From Streptomyces albireticuli (GTDB lineage: Bacteria; Actinomycetota; Actinomycetes; Streptomycetales; Streptomycetaceae), in the NCBI RefSeq assembly GCF_002192455.1, contig NZ_CP021744.1, forward strand, positions 8,080,418-8,144,417: a stretch of DNA of 64,000 bases. Reading direction: 5' to 3'. Below are positions 28,421 to 37,306 of the stretch, one piece after another. The notes beneath the pieces were generated by a model. The model was given only the letters and a program-made list of their open reading frames with translations, ran no database searches and had not been told where the DNA came from. How positions within the stretch are numbered: the first letter of the stretch is position 1; each line of letters begins with the position of its first letter. The position numbers and the translations under genes were made by a program.

Positions 28421-28695
28421 ACCATAAAGAACAAGGTAAGAGGGGCAGCAAGCTGCATGTGCTATCCGAAGCACAGGGCATCCCGCTGGCCGTCGCGGTG
28501 TCCGGCGCGAATGTGCACGACAGCCAGGCGTTCAAGCCGCTGCTCCTGGGTCTTCCCGCCATACGCTCCCGGTGCGGGCCACGACGACGGCGAACGGTCA
28601 AGGTCCGCGCCGACAAGGCGTACTTCTCCGCCGAACACCTCGCCCGGCTCCGCTCACGAGGACTCATCCCGCGCATCGCGCGCCCGGCATCGGGC
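28421..28695 (+). pseudogene. IS5-family transposase fragment
   Basis: Clear IS5-type transposase core: GKRGSKLHVLSEAQGIPLAV, ANVHDSQAFKPLLLGLPAIR, VKVRADKAYFSAEHLARLRS, RGLIPRIARP. Two catalytic Asp (in VHDSQ and RADKAY) are present, but the Glu-containing C-terminal part is gone after 28695 and the N-terminus is missing before 28421. The GACCATAA-GAACAAG at the left edge also occurs at 25918. Confidence 0.8.
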
Positions 28696-28876
28696 ACAGA
28701 CGTCCGCACTGCCCGGGTACCCGCTGATCGGCCACGGCGCACGCAGCTGGCCGGCGAGCGGGGCGTGATGCCTGCCTTGGTGAGGGAGATCTGGGGGTGC
28801 TTTTGCTTGGCCGTCAGCCGGTAGCCTGCGCACGCTATGACTTCGCCAGGACGGTACGGGAGTGCAGGAGGAGAAG

Positions 28877-29146
28877 ATGAGCGAGGAGATCCGGCAGCCC
28901 GGGGCGCCGGGGACTGCCGCCACCGGGGGGCCGGTCGGACCAGGGCAGCTCTACCTTGACCTCGCCTCCGGGCGGGACGACCGGCGGGTACGGGTCATCA
29001 TGGTCGAGGAGAACGGCGTGCTGGCCGCCTGCCGTGTGGAGCGCGATCTGAGCGGCCTGGCCGATGTCTTCGGGCGCACGCCGCGTATCCACGTCCGCGC
29101 ACTGGCCGACCCCCGCAGATTCGCCCTCCTGGAAGACCCCCGGTGA
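28877..29146 (+). CDS. Hypothetical 89-residue protein
   Basis: ATG 28877 follows AGGAGGAGAAG, an excellent ribosome binding site. After a Gly/Pro-rich start the domain reads GQLYLDLASGRDDRRVRVIM, VEENGVLAACRVERDLSGLA and FGRTPRIHVRALADPRRFAL. Small soluble protein with mixed strands and helices; the codon pattern is that of the host. Family not recognised. Confidence 0.6.
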   Translation: MSEEIRQPGAPGTAATGGPVGPGQLYLDLASGRDDRRVRVIMVEENGVLAACRVERDLSGLADVFGRTPRIHVRALADPRRFALLEDPR

Positions 29147-29282
29147 ACAGCACGGACCAGACCCCCTCCCCACGCAGTGAGCCCCCTGGGGCACTGCTGG
29201 TGGTGCACTGAGGGGGTTCGGGGTCCTGCTCAGCGCCGGGGGTCGCTTGCCGTTTGGGTCGGAGAGAACTCATGATCGGCTC

Positions 29283-29770
29283 ATGCGAGGTTCCTTTGAC
29301 GACGTCCCATTGACCACGCTCTTCCCCCGCCTATCACCTGCTGACGTGGAATCCTTGAAAGATGCGGCCCATGCTGTTGACGCGGCTCGCGTTGACGGAG
29401 ACAAGGCAGTGTAGGACTGGGCACTGGACCATGTGGTCTTCTCTGGCCCGCAGCCGTGGACGCCCATCGTTCTCGGCCTCGATGCCGTTGAGTATCCAGA
29501 CGGGGTGATCAGCTGGAGTTCCAGCTTCAGGTGGTGTGGACAGACCTGGGCCGGCTCGCGGTCGACGCGGCGGTGAATGTGGGGTGCTGGTGCGACACCG
29601 ATCACGCCACCCATGACGTCGACGCTCTCAGACTTGTTGTCGGTGAGGAGATCTCACTGCCCCGCGCTTTCCGGGCAGGCGTGGAGCGTCTGATCGGATG
29701 GCTGGACGATCCTCGCGATGCGGATTACTGGCGTGCCCGAGCGGGTCTGCCTCCTCGCTGGCCTTGCTAG
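29283..29770 (+). pseudogene. Hypothetical protein interrupted by an in-frame TAG and a frameshift
   Basis: ATG 29283 opens FDDVPLTTLFPRLSPADVES, then KDAAHAVDAARVDGDKAV and a TAG at 29412-29414; the same frame continues DWALDHVVFSGPQPWTPIVL, GLDAVEYPDGVIS. Near 29513 the frame shifts and continues EFQLQVVWTDLGRLAVDAAV, NVGCWCDTDHATHDVDALRL, DYWRARAGLPPRWPC to TAG 29770. Both lesions are single-base. Looks like a recently broken gene; family unknown. Confidence 0.55.
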
Positions 29771-29801
29771 GAGGCCAGCGGGAGTTCGGCAGCCGGGCTG
29801 C

Positions 29802-29971
29802 GCTGCTTGTCACGTGGGAACACACAGCATCGGAGTCGGGCGGTCACAAACGCCGCCACCGGCCGTAGCCTGCCGGCTCGCCCGCGGGCAACCCCCTCCC
29901 GGCCGTCGCGCCACGGCCCGGCAGCCCAGCGCACCACGGCCACGAGCCGCCGGTACCGGACTCGCAGGGGT
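29802..29971 (+). repeat. Duplicated 170-bp segment, copy B
   Basis: Near-identical to 27254-27425. It begins at GCTGCTTGTCACGTGGG and ends CCGGACTCGCAGG. Here it continues directly into the pRiA4b ORF-3 gene region, so copy B is probably the original arrangement. It lies just after the stop of the broken gene at 29770. The minus strand is open across it and has some coding character, but I cannot support a gene. Confidence 0.75.
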
Positions 29972-30138
29972 GGACCTGCCACCTGGCCCACCACCGGGTC
30001 GCTCACCACCTCGCGAGGGATCAGGAGCAACTGGGCACGGATTCGGCAATGCCGAGCGGCAGCGCGGATACACGGATTCACCCGCTGGTGCTTCGAATCT
30101 GGCCTCTCGTGTCCGGGGAGCCGCGGGATACTGCTGGT

Positions 30139-30744
30139 GTGACCGGGAGTGCGAGCAGCGTGTGGTGGGGTGTCCGGGTCGAGCTGGAGGGCGGAGGTAT
30201 GGCCGGGGAATTGTGGCCGCGGCCGGGCCGTGTCTTCGCCGTGAGCACAGGGCACACGCTGCATGCGCTGGCCGAGGCGATCGATGACGCCTTCGCCCGC
30301 TGGGACCGCTCGCATCTGCACGAGTTCGAGTTCCCGGCGACGGGCCGGCGCGCCACGGAGCACCGCTACCTCGACGGTGTCGAGGACCCGGATGTCGAGC
30401 TCGATGCGGATGTGGTGTGTGTGGGCGAGGTCCTGCAGCCAGGGCAGGAGTTCCGGTACACGTTCGACCTGGGCGACAACTGGCGCCACACCTGTCGGGT
30501 GGAGTCCCAGCCGATCGAAGTGACCAAGGTACTGGGCACCGTGCCCGAGCGGCCGCTGCCGTACTGGGGGTGGGGCACGATTCCCGACGCCTACGGGCGG
30601 ATGTGGGACGGAGATACCGGAGAGAATCCGGTGCCCGCGCCCCCGCACCGGCCCTGGCCGTGGAGCAACGCTCCCGCCCCCACACTGACCACCTTGCACT
30701 GCCCCGGCCAGTACACCCTCCTCCAGGACCTCGACGACCGGTAG
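30139..30744 (+). CDS. Plasmid pRiA4b ORF-3-like protein (IS1096 passenger family)
   Basis: The family pattern is complete: GRVFAVSTGHTLHALAEAID, FARWDRSHLHEFEFPATGRR, LGDNWRHTCRVES with the conserved FDLGDNWRH strand, and PYWGWGTIPDAYGRMWDGD. Members are carried by insertion sequences and plasmids; the function is unclear, with no catalytic residues assigned. GTG 30139 gives the usual N-terminal strand (SVWWGVRVELEGGGMAGELW); ATG 30199 is an alternative. Its 5' part is duplicated in the 27254 repeat. Confidence 0.8.
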   Translation: MTGSASSVWWGVRVELEGGGMAGELWPRPGRVFAVSTGHTLHALAEAIDDAFARWDRSHLHEFEFPATGRRATEHRYLDGVEDPDVELDADVVCVGEVLQPGQEFRYTFDLGDNWRHTCRVESQPIEVTKVLGTVPERPLPYWGWGTIPDAYGRMWDGDTGENPVPAPPHRPWPWSNAPAPTLTTLHCPGQYTLLQDLDDR

Positions 30745-30940
30745 CGGCGGCACCGGGTCGGCCGCCGGCCGCCAGCGCGGGCGGTCACTCCGCTGTGGCG
30801 TCGTGAATCGAGGAACCCGTCGAGGGCCTGCCACAGGTGGCCGTCCGGCAACCCCGCTGACAGCCCCGCACCCCCAGCTGCCAGCGAGCGCCCCGAATAG
30901 CACCAGCAACCGCATGCCGCACCGACCAGTCGGACACCCC

Positions 30941-31061
30941 TTAGGAGCCCAATGAAGATGCTGCTTCAGCCGCCCGGGATACCCCAGTTCGGCTGGAAAA
31001 GTCGATCGGGGTAATCCGGTGCAAGCCAGGCGCGTGTTCTACATCTTCATTGGACTCCTAG
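30941..31061. repeat. 121-bp nested inverted-repeat element
   Basis: Outer arms TTAGGAGCCCAATGAAGATG (30941-30960) and CATCTTCATTGGACTCCTAG (31042-31061) pair at 18 of 20 positions. Inside, CCGGGATACCCC (30974-30985) pairs with GGGGTAATCCGG (31008-31019) at 10 of 12. The right arm contains the TAG stop of the leftward enolase-like gene. It could be a miniature mobile element, an unusually long bidirectional terminator, or a structured RNA. No convincing target duplication flanks it. Confidence 0.6.
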
Positions 31062-32323
31062 GTGAGGTCCCGCCGCGTGAGAGGCGGATCGCCGGGGACC
31101 GGCCCTGGCTGACGACCGGCGGGGACGTCTCCGGGCCCCCGGCGTCGCAGGAGGGTGTTGCTGCGCATGACTGAGCTGAAGTCGGAGAAGGGGCCGATCT
31201 TGAAGTAGTCCGCCTCGACCTGTGTGGCCAGGTGAACGAGGAAGAGGGTGTCCGTCTCGACCGAGCGATGTGAGGCCACCAGCTGAAGATCGCGTTCTCC
31301 GGCCATCGCGGCAAAACGCAAGGCACCGCTGACGGTGCCGTTCTGGTCCGGCTTCAGCAGCACTCCGTCCACCATCCCCGCCTTGACGGCCAGCTCGGAA
31401 GGGAGCGTGGACGTCAGATTGTCTCCGAGGAGCCGGCACTCCGCCGGACGTGCCGCGTGGAGGGCGCGCCAGCCGTCCAGGTCGGATTCGGCGCAGGGGT
31501 CTTCGAGCATCGTGAGATCGAAGCGGTCCATCAGCCGCAGCCAGTACTTCGTGAGGCCTTCCGGGGTGAGCCTGCGGCCGGTGACGGGCAGGGCGTAATG
31601 ACGATGCCCATCCGTCCAGTCGCCGGCGCTGGCATCGACCATCAGCCCGAACATGCCGCTCAGCCCGGTGCTCTTCAGCGCACCCTCTACCAGCGCGAGC
31701 GCCGCCTCGTTCGACCCGGGCCCCAGGTCGTGAACGCGGTTGCCACCCACCGACCGTTGCGGAAAATCCACCAGCGCCGTGCGAACACGGTGAAGGACCC
31801 GCAGGTAAGCATCTATCACCGCCTCGTAGTCGTCGCTCCGCGGCACCAGCAGGACCTCGTGAAAATCGCACGCCACAGGATTGGTGTACGCGTGCATGCC
31901 GCCGTTGAGGACGTTCAGCAGCAGCCGGGGGCAGCGGACCTCACCCACTGGCGCCGCGCCGTCAGGCAGCTCCATGTCGTCTTCGGCACGCGAGGCTTCG
32001 AAGAAGGCCACCGAGACGCCGTACACCACGGACGCTCCCCACGACTCGCCGCGCTCCGTCAGCAGGCGATCGAGCGAGCCTTGAGTGAACGAGTAGCCGG
32101 CGAGAGCCTTCCGCACCTCGGCAAAGGTGTCACGGTCGGGGACCCGGTCTGGACGGCGCGCTTCAAAGACGCTGGGTGTCTCAGCACCGGGGGCTGCGCC
32201 CCGGCCAGTCCTGCCATCAGCGAGCCGGATCGTGAACTCCGGGGTCCATTCCAGATGCGTGTTCAGGACCATGCGGCCGTGCACCTGCGCAATGCCAGCG
32301 GGCACGTCCAGTCCCGAAGCCAT
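31058..32323 (-). CDS. Enolase-superfamily paralog, divergent active site
   Basis: 421 residues, the length of enolase. Matches: LLNVLNGGMHAYTN (enolase NILNGGAHADN), DFHEVLLVP (Glu168 region), MVDASAGDW (metal Asp), TMLEDPCAESDLDGW (metal Glu), CRLLGDNLTST (metal Asp), GVLLKPDQNGTVSGAL (catalytic Lys), LVASHRSVETDTLFL (SHRSGETED). The loop carrying the second catalytic Glu (GDEGGFAP) is replaced by a shorter RVHDLGPGSNEAALAL. It is therefore not a housekeeping enolase; enolase paralogs such as carboxyphosphonoenolpyruvate synthase act in phosphonate pathways, but no phosphonate genes are seen here. ATG 32323 follows AAGGTGG. Substrate unknown. Confidence 0.82.
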   Translation of the reverse strand: MASGLDVPAGIAQVHGRMVLNTHLEWTPEFTIRLADGRTGRGAAPGAETPSVFEARRPDRVPDRDTFAEVRKALAGYSFTQGSLDRLLTERGESWGASVVYGVSVAFFEASRAEDDMELPDGAAPVGEVRCPRLLLNVLNGGMHAYTNPVACDFHEVLLVPRSDDYEAVIDAYLRVLHRVRTALVDFPQRSVGGNRVHDLGPGSNEAALALVEGALKSTGLSGMFGLMVDASAGDWTDGHRHYALPVTGRRLTPEGLTKYWLRLMDRFDLTMLEDPCAESDLDGWRALHAARPAECRLLGDNLTSTLPSELAVKAGMVDGVLLKPDQNGTVSGALRFAAMAGERDLQLVASHRSVETDTLFLVHLATQVEADYFKIGPFSDFSSVMRSNTLLRRRGPGDVPAGRQPGPVPGDPPLTRRDLT

Positions 32324-32906
32324 CGGTACCCCACCTTCATGCCGGTACGGATCAGTTCACCCGGCCCGAGACTTCCCACATGTGAGGGCAGCGATGCGCG
32401 GCACCCGAGAGGGGATCATGCGGTAGATCACCCACTGGACGACCCAAGCTTGAGCACCACCGTCGCAGGACCTCCACCACGTCAACGTTCGAAAGAGACA
32501 CAATGAGCACCGCAGACGATGAGTGCAAGGCGGAGCTGGCTCCCAAGTAATGCGACACAGCTTGTGTGGGACACGGCGAGTGCAACGACATCGGCTGGCC
32601 AGATCTTGGCCGTACTGGACGGCGTGACCAAAGCGTGGAGCACGTCCACGCTTCCGAACTACCCGACGCCGTCCATGATCGCGGCCAGTAGGCAACAGGC
32701 CGCCGAAAGCCTTGACCTGCACCATGTCAATCTTCTCGGCCTCCTGGACGCCAGGTAACGGGGGCGGATCGCAGTAGGAAGCGGGACAGCTTCTGACCGG
32801 CGCCGACCACCTGTGGCACCCGCTGACGCGCGGTTGCCGCGGCGGGGCCCCGGGCTGCCCGTGCCGGACCCGCTGGTTGTGCGACTCGGTGAGGGCTGGT
32901 GGTGCC
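32324..32906. other. Mostly non-coding region with a weak short ORF
   Basis: A plus-strand ORF at 32519-32758 (79 codons; QLVWDTASATTSAGQILAVL, then NYPTPSMIAASRQQAAESLD) has some coding character but no ribosome binding site, and may be a remnant. An overlapping 15-codon ORF at 32503 (MSTADDECKAELAPK) follows a weak GAAAGAGA. Nothing else is supported. Confidence 0.3.
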
Positions 32907-33647
32907 CTACGCGGGGAGCGCCTGCTCGGCGTCGAGAAGCTGGACCTTGCGGTTGTAGTCCTCCCACTGTTCCATCCAGTCCGCTGATTTCTGCGGCCAG
33001 ACGCCGGCATAGTCGACATCGCCCAAGCGGACGTTGGCTCCCTCGGGGCCGGTCACCGCCACCGCCACCGCCTGAGACATCAGATCCTCACGCAGCAGGC
33101 GGACGTGGTCACCGAAAGGGAACACGTTGCCGCTGCAGTCCAGGGGGAGGTAGTCCGGTTTCCATTCGGGCTCGCGGAGCAGACCGGGAAATGCCCAGGC
33201 AAGCCCGAATGCCGCCGCCCGCGCCATGTCCTTCTGGACCAGCTCCTGCTCGCCCTCGATGTGCCAGGGCCGACGAGCGGTCACCAGGATCGCCAGCTCC
33301 AGACGGCGCCATCCCTGCGGCGCCCGGTCGTCGACAGGGTCCAGCACACCGACCTGGACCTGCGCGGTGTAGGACTCCCGGGCCTCATGCCGGCTGATCG
33401 CCACCCCGGCCGCGGCAATGCTGTCCGCCACAACCTCCTCGAGCGTGGCCTCGCCAGGGCCGAGAAGCTCGCCGCACGGGATGAACAGGGGCACCAGGGT
33501 GTGGACGATGAGGCCAGTGCTGTGCACGGTCGACCGCTCAACGCTCACCGCGTCGACGGCGTCGGCGACCTCATCGCAGCGGGCGCCAGACGGCGGCGCC
33601 TCCGCAGGGATCGCACGGGTGCGGGCCTGACGATGCCCACGGCTCAT
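32907..33647 (-). CDS. Hypothetical protein of about 246 residues
   Basis: ATG 33647 follows GGAGTGAG. The protein has PLFIPCGELLGPGEATLEEV, VADSIAAAGVAISRHEARES, WRRLELAILVTARRPWHIEG, EQELVQKDMARAAAFGLAWA and DCSGNVFPFGDHVRLLREDL, ending DWMEQWEDYNRKVQLLDAEQ. Soluble, alpha/beta, with host-like codon use. No family recognised. Confidence 0.6.
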   Translation of the reverse strand: MSRGHRQARTRAIPAEAPPSGARCDEVADAVDAVSVERSTVHSTGLIVHTLVPLFIPCGELLGPGEATLEEVVADSIAAAGVAISRHEARESYTAQVQVGVLDPVDDRAPQGWRRLELAILVTARRPWHIEGEQELVQKDMARAAAFGLAWAFPGLLREPEWKPDYLPLDCSGNVFPFGDHVRLLREDLMSQAVAVAVTGPEGANVRLGDVDYAGVWPQKSADWMEQWEDYNRKVQLLDAEQALPA

Positions 33648-34087
33648 TGGTCTCACTCCAAGAGCAGCAAGGGTTTCCCACGCGGGGAAGGCCGCGGAAG
33701 GGGGCGACCGGTCAGAACACTGCGGATGAGCCGCAGGTGTTCCATTCCGCGGGGACCGGCGTGGGGGAGCCTCACGGGGCTGGCGAACACGCACAGCCGC
33801 AGCGCCCATATTACCTAAACGTCGACAGCTGATCCGAATTGCCGCATATGGGAAATCGTGTGACAGCAGCGGGGAGTGTGCGCGGCGTGGCACGGGCGCC
33901 GATTCCCGGCGAAGCGCTCCGTCCGCGCCGCCAGGTCGCCCGCCTGCTGACGGGGCTGGAGCGGCGATCAGCCGACCTCAGCCCCGCGCCGTGGCCTCGC
34001 ACCCCGAACGTCCCGCACCAGCTTCAGGCCGGCGGATCCGCAGGAGCCCTCCGGGCGGCTTCAGCTCGCCGACGCCCACCGCAGTGT
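33648..34087. other. Intergenic region, 440 bp
   Basis: No gene with start, ribosome binding site and coding composition on either strand. A relatively A/T-rich stretch at 33800-33860 (TTACCTAAACGTC) could hold the promoter of the leftward gene at 33647. Confidence 0.3.
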
Positions 34088-34651
34088 TCACGCCAAGGCC
34101 TCGGCCTCGAGCCAGCGCTGCCCGCGCGCGCCGCGGTACTCAAGGGTCTGCCAGCCGAGCTCCTCCAGGGCCTGGGCACAGCGTTGGAGGCACTCGTGTT
34201 GCTCGTAGCGTGCGTGGCTGCCGGCCGGTCCGACCCATTCCACACGCACGACGCCGTCGTGATCCCGCACGCTGTACCCGGTGGCGACGCGGTGGCCGCC
34301 GGCGTCGACGGCGGATGCGGGCACCTGAGCCGCTTCCAGAGCAAGAGCGATCGCGCGCACAGGCTGGAGTCGCTCCCACTGGGCAGGCACGGAAACCGAC
34401 CGCCCGGCCGCGGGGTTCACCACCTCGCGGATCCTGCGCAAGGCCTCCACCGCCTGGAGCACAGCGGCCGCACGGTCCTCGGAGCCCGCGCCCGCGACGG
34501 GTGGGAAGTCGTTGCCTGTAGCCGCGCAGAAGCCGGCCGTCGTCTCTCGCACGCCGCCTCGCCTCCCGCCTGGCGGGAGGCCCGAACCCAAGACGGGACC
34601 GCCCCGCAGGATCCCATCATGCCCGGGATCGAGGCCCGGTGGCTCGCGCAT
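34088..34651 (-). CDS. Hypothetical protein of about 187 residues
   Basis: The second half is clearly coding: SEDRAAAVLQAVEALRRIRE, SVPAQWERLQPVRAIALALE, HRVATGYSVRDHDGVVRVEW and QHECLQRCAQALEELGWQTL. The first 60 residues are Gly/Arg/Pro-rich, so the start is uncertain; ATG 34651 is one option. Possibly a plasmid- or phage-type protein; no family recognised. Confidence 0.5.
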   Translation of the reverse strand: MREPPGLDPGHDGILRGGPVLGSGLPPGGRRGGVRETTAGFCAATGNDFPPVAGAGSEDRAAAVLQAVEALRRIREVVNPAAGRSVSVPAQWERLQPVRAIALALEAAQVPASAVDAGGHRVATGYSVRDHDGVVRVEWVGPAGSHARYEQHECLQRCAQALEELGWQTLEYRGARGQRWLEAEALA

Positions 34652-34919
34652 GTCCCGGCGTGTGGGCGCCGCCGGCATCGCGGGCCGCCGGCGTGGCGCC
34701 GGGGCCGGGGCCAGGGGGCCGGAGAACTCGTGAACTCGCTGAGGCGGTAGGCCCTTCCTGGGGGGCGTGCGCAAACAGTCGTGCGCCAACTACCCCAGCG
34801 GTCCGTTCATCTGCCTGCACGACTGGACCCTGGTTTCGGTTGGCTGACGCTGAGGGCCCTGAGGCTATCGGCATCCCAAGAGGAAGCACCGTCGTCCACC
34901 CACGAAAGGAACCGTACGC

Positions 34920-35528
34920 ATGAGCGAGTTCGGGCCGCCCAAGCCACGCGGAGGAGGCGCCGTGAACACCCCCAGTCGACGCGGTCAGGCGCTGCGCGGC
35001 ATGAAGGGATTACCCGCAGATTTCACCGCCTTCTTCTCCCTCCACCATCGTGCCTACCTCCGCTACGCCCATCTCCAGCTCGGCGATGCGGCCGATGCGC
35101 AATGGGTGGTTGAGGACACGTTCGGCCATTTGTCTCGGGCCTGGATCCACGTGCTCCAGCAGCCGAGCCCGGCGGCCTTCGCGCTGGCCGCGCTGAAGGA
35201 GAACGTCACCCGTCTGTAGGCCGCGCGACGGCGGCCGCGCCGGGCCCTGGTGGAGACCGCCGCGTTCGCCGCGGTCATGGACGCCACCCGCTCCCGTCTC
35301 CAGATCCTCGAATCCCGCCTGGGCCTCTACACGGCCATCACCCGCCTGCCCGAGCGCCAGTACGACGTCATCGTCCTGCGTTTCGTCCTCGGCTACCCCG
35401 CGGAGCGCGTCGCGGAAATCATGGGCATCTCGCCCGCCACAGTCCGCTCCCACACCTGCGGAGCACGACGGCGCCTCGCCCACGACCTGGGCCTCAAGCG
35501 GGCCGGCGAAACGGAGGAGGCACCGTGA
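34920..35528 (+). pseudogene. Sigma-70 family (ECF-like) sigma factor interrupted by an in-frame TAG
   Basis: ATG 34920 opens a sigma region 2-like part (DFTAFFSLHHRAYLRYAHLQ, ADAQWVVEDTFGHLSRAWIH). After LKENVTRL a TAG stands at 35217-35219. The same frame then continues through ALVETAAFAAVMDATRSRLQ and the sigma-4 helix-turn-helix LPERQYDVIVLRFVLGYPAE, RVAEIMGISPATVRSHTCGA, RRRLAHDLG. A CAG-to-TAG change would explain it. An independent start near 35250 could still make a region-4-only protein. The gene overlaps the next one by GTGA. Confidence 0.7.
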
Positions 35529-36490
35529 GGCGCCAGGAAGAAGGCCCCATCGACGAGGTGCTGTCCCAGGCCCGGATGACGGCCGACCCGTTCCACGACT
35601 ACGACGACCAGGCCGCCCTGGCCCGGATCGCCGCCCGGGTCACCGCACCCGGCACCCGCGACCAGGGCACCCACCCGCTCTTTGGCGAAGGCGACCAGCA
35701 CACCCCCGGCCCCACCCCCCTTCCCCGCAGGCGCACCGCCCTGCACGAGTACGCCGCCCAGACACTCGACGTTCTGGCCGTCACCGCCGTCAGCGACCAC
35801 GCCGCGATCGCCTCTCTCGCGCTGCTCGCCGACGACCTGACCGCCGAGCCGGCCAGCTGGACCGCGTTCGCCTGCTTGCTCCACCTCGCCGGCCACGAGG
35901 GCGGCCCCGTCTTCTGGTGGCAGTTCGCCGCGGGCGCCGGCTCTGCCACCGCCGCCCACTGCCTGTACCTGCACCACCTGCAATCCAGCGACCGCCAGGC
36001 CGCCCGGTGGTGGTGCGACCAGACCGCCGCCCTCCACGCCGACGGAGGCGACTGGATCCTCGACGAGCCCCCCGCCCCGCTCCCCGGTGACGTCCCCCCC
36101 GGCCGCTACGGCACCCCGGGAACTTCCAGCCCGCCGCCCTCCGCCGGCGTGCACCGGTGGGCCGTCGCCCACCGTCTCGCCGCGAGTGCGCGAGAACTGC
36201 CCACCGGCGACGACCTCGACCATGGCACCATCCCCCTCCCCAGCCCTGGCCTTGCCGCAGTGACCACGCACCCACGCGGCACCGACCGGCGCCTGGCGGC
36301 GATAGAGCAGGACCTCACGGCTCCCGCACCACAAGGGCCAACACCAGATCACCACGCGCCGTGGCCCTCCACCACCTACACGCTGACCACCGGCCTGCGT
36401 CACCTGACCGACACGATGACCCTCTACAACACCCAGGAGGACGTCGTCGGATCCCTCATGGCTGTCGTGGCCCGCCTCACCTCCTCATGA
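35525..36490 (+). CDS. Sigma-factor-linked hypothetical protein
   Basis: 321 residues, starting at GTG 35525 overlapping the sigma factor stop, so expression should be coupled. Sections: MTADPFHDYDDQAALARIAA, LHEYAAQTLDVLAVTAVSDH, a hydrophobic stretch with repeated tryptophans (WTAFACLLHLAGHEG, VFWWQFAAGAGSATAAHCLY), QAARWWCDQTAALHADGGDW, and a C-terminal half ending TTGLRHLTDTMTLYNTQEDV. No clear membrane-spanning helix. Genes in this position next to sigma factors in Streptomyces are often partners or regulators; the role here is not shown. Confidence 0.6.
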   Translation: MRRQEEGPIDEVLSQARMTADPFHDYDDQAALARIAARVTAPGTRDQGTHPLFGEGDQHTPGPTPLPRRRTALHEYAAQTLDVLAVTAVSDHAAIASLALLADDLTAEPASWTAFACLLHLAGHEGGPVFWWQFAAGAGSATAAHCLYLHHLQSSDRQAARWWCDQTAALHADGGDWILDEPPAPLPGDVPPGRYGTPGTSSPPPSAGVHRWAVAHRLAASARELPTGDDLDHGTIPLPSPGLAAVTTHPRGTDRRLAAIEQDLTAPAPQGPTPDHHAPWPSTTYTLTTGLRHLTDTMTLYNTQEDVVGSLMAVVARLTSS

Positions 36491-37141
36491 CGGCACACGG
36501 CACCTGCTCGGACCGGCAGGCCGGCGGACCTGACAAGCGGCTGGTCCCCTACGTTCCGGAGGCATGCCGTTCACAGGATGCCAGCGGCCGTGATCAGCTG
36601 CTCTGATCCACACAGCCACTGACAACAGCGGCCGGAAGGATGCCGGGCGCCGGTGATGATCTCGGCGAGGGGTTCGCCGCAGTCCCTTACGGGAAGGCGA
36701 GCACACGCGGGCCGCTGAGCAGGATCACGGAGGCCTCCATCGGGATGAGCAGAGGGGCGCGGAATTTCGCGCCCCTCTGTAGAAGGTGACGGGAAGCATG
36801 GCGCGCCGTCGGAAGCGACGTCTGTCACCTTCGCTGGTGGCGTGACGTGCGTCCTGCCTGCGGTCTGCTCGCGCGGGCCAGCTTCAGCAGCGACCCGATT
36901 CCTTGGGCTGAGTCGTGGCCGGAGAAGCATGGCACGAGGACGTGGATCAGCTCGACGCCGCGCGGGGCGCCCCAAGGGGAGCGCCCGAAGGGGATTCCGC
37001 CGCAGGTCGCGGCGATCCTCACCCACCACGCGGACCGCTCGCCCCGGCGCAGCCTGCCTGGGGCGTCACCTGTAGTCGAAGTCGGGTGCTCTACGGCATA
37101 GTTAGAGTTGAGGTAACTTCCCGGATTCTCGAACGGAAAAT
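36491..37141. other. Intergenic region with a terminator and one weak ORF
   Basis: Contains the strong hairpin at 36750-36779. On the minus strand a 65-codon ORF from GTG 37022 (VRIAATCGGIPFGRSPWGAP, then VELIHVLVPCFSGHDSAQG) has moderate coding character but no clear ribosome binding site. The last 60 bp before 37142 are A/T-rich and probably carry the promoter of the small membrane protein gene. Confidence 0.35.
36750..36779. terminator. Strong stem-loop terminator
   Basis: CAGAGGGGCGCG and CGCGCCCCTCTG form a perfect 12-bp stem with a 6-nt GAATTT loop, 260 bp after the sigma-partner gene. No long U run, as is common in Streptomyces; it may act in both directions. Confidence 0.7.
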
Positions 37142-37306
37142 ATGCGCACCCTGGTCACCATTCTTGCGATACTCGCGATCCTGATTCCTTTGGCTGGAAT
37201 ATTACTCCGTAAGTCGAACCCCGTACTCCCGAAATGGTATTTGTGGCTGTTGGCTATGACCGCTCTGGCCCTGGTCGTGTCAGTGGTGTACACGCAACTA
37301 TCGTGA
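37142..37306 (+). CDS. 54-residue membrane protein with two predicted transmembrane helices
   Basis: ATG 37142 to TGA 37304-37306. The peptide consists of two hydrophobic helices (LVTILAILAILIPLAGILL; WYLWLLAMTALALVVSVVY) joined by a short basic turn (RKSNPVLPK). It is preceded by a weak GGAAAA and an A/T-rich promoter-like region. The gene is far richer in A and T than its surroundings (ATA, TTG, TTA codons), suggesting acquisition from elsewhere. The plan resembles holin-like or toxin-like small membrane proteins; no family can be named. Confidence 0.6.
   Translation: MRTLVTILAILAILIPLAGILLRKSNPVLPKWYLWLLAMTALALVVSVVYTQLS

Noticed and set aside
30961..31041. Cobalamin-type riboswitch inside the nested palindrome
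   Set aside because: GGGGTAATCCGGTGCAAGCC superficially resembles a B12 box, but the surrounding helices do not fit the class, and the neighbouring genes are convergent on it rather than downstream.
36571..37029. Minus-strand ORF of 152 codons
   Set aside because: It passes through the perfect terminator hairpin at 36750-36779 and has Arg/Pro-rich composition typical of chance frames.
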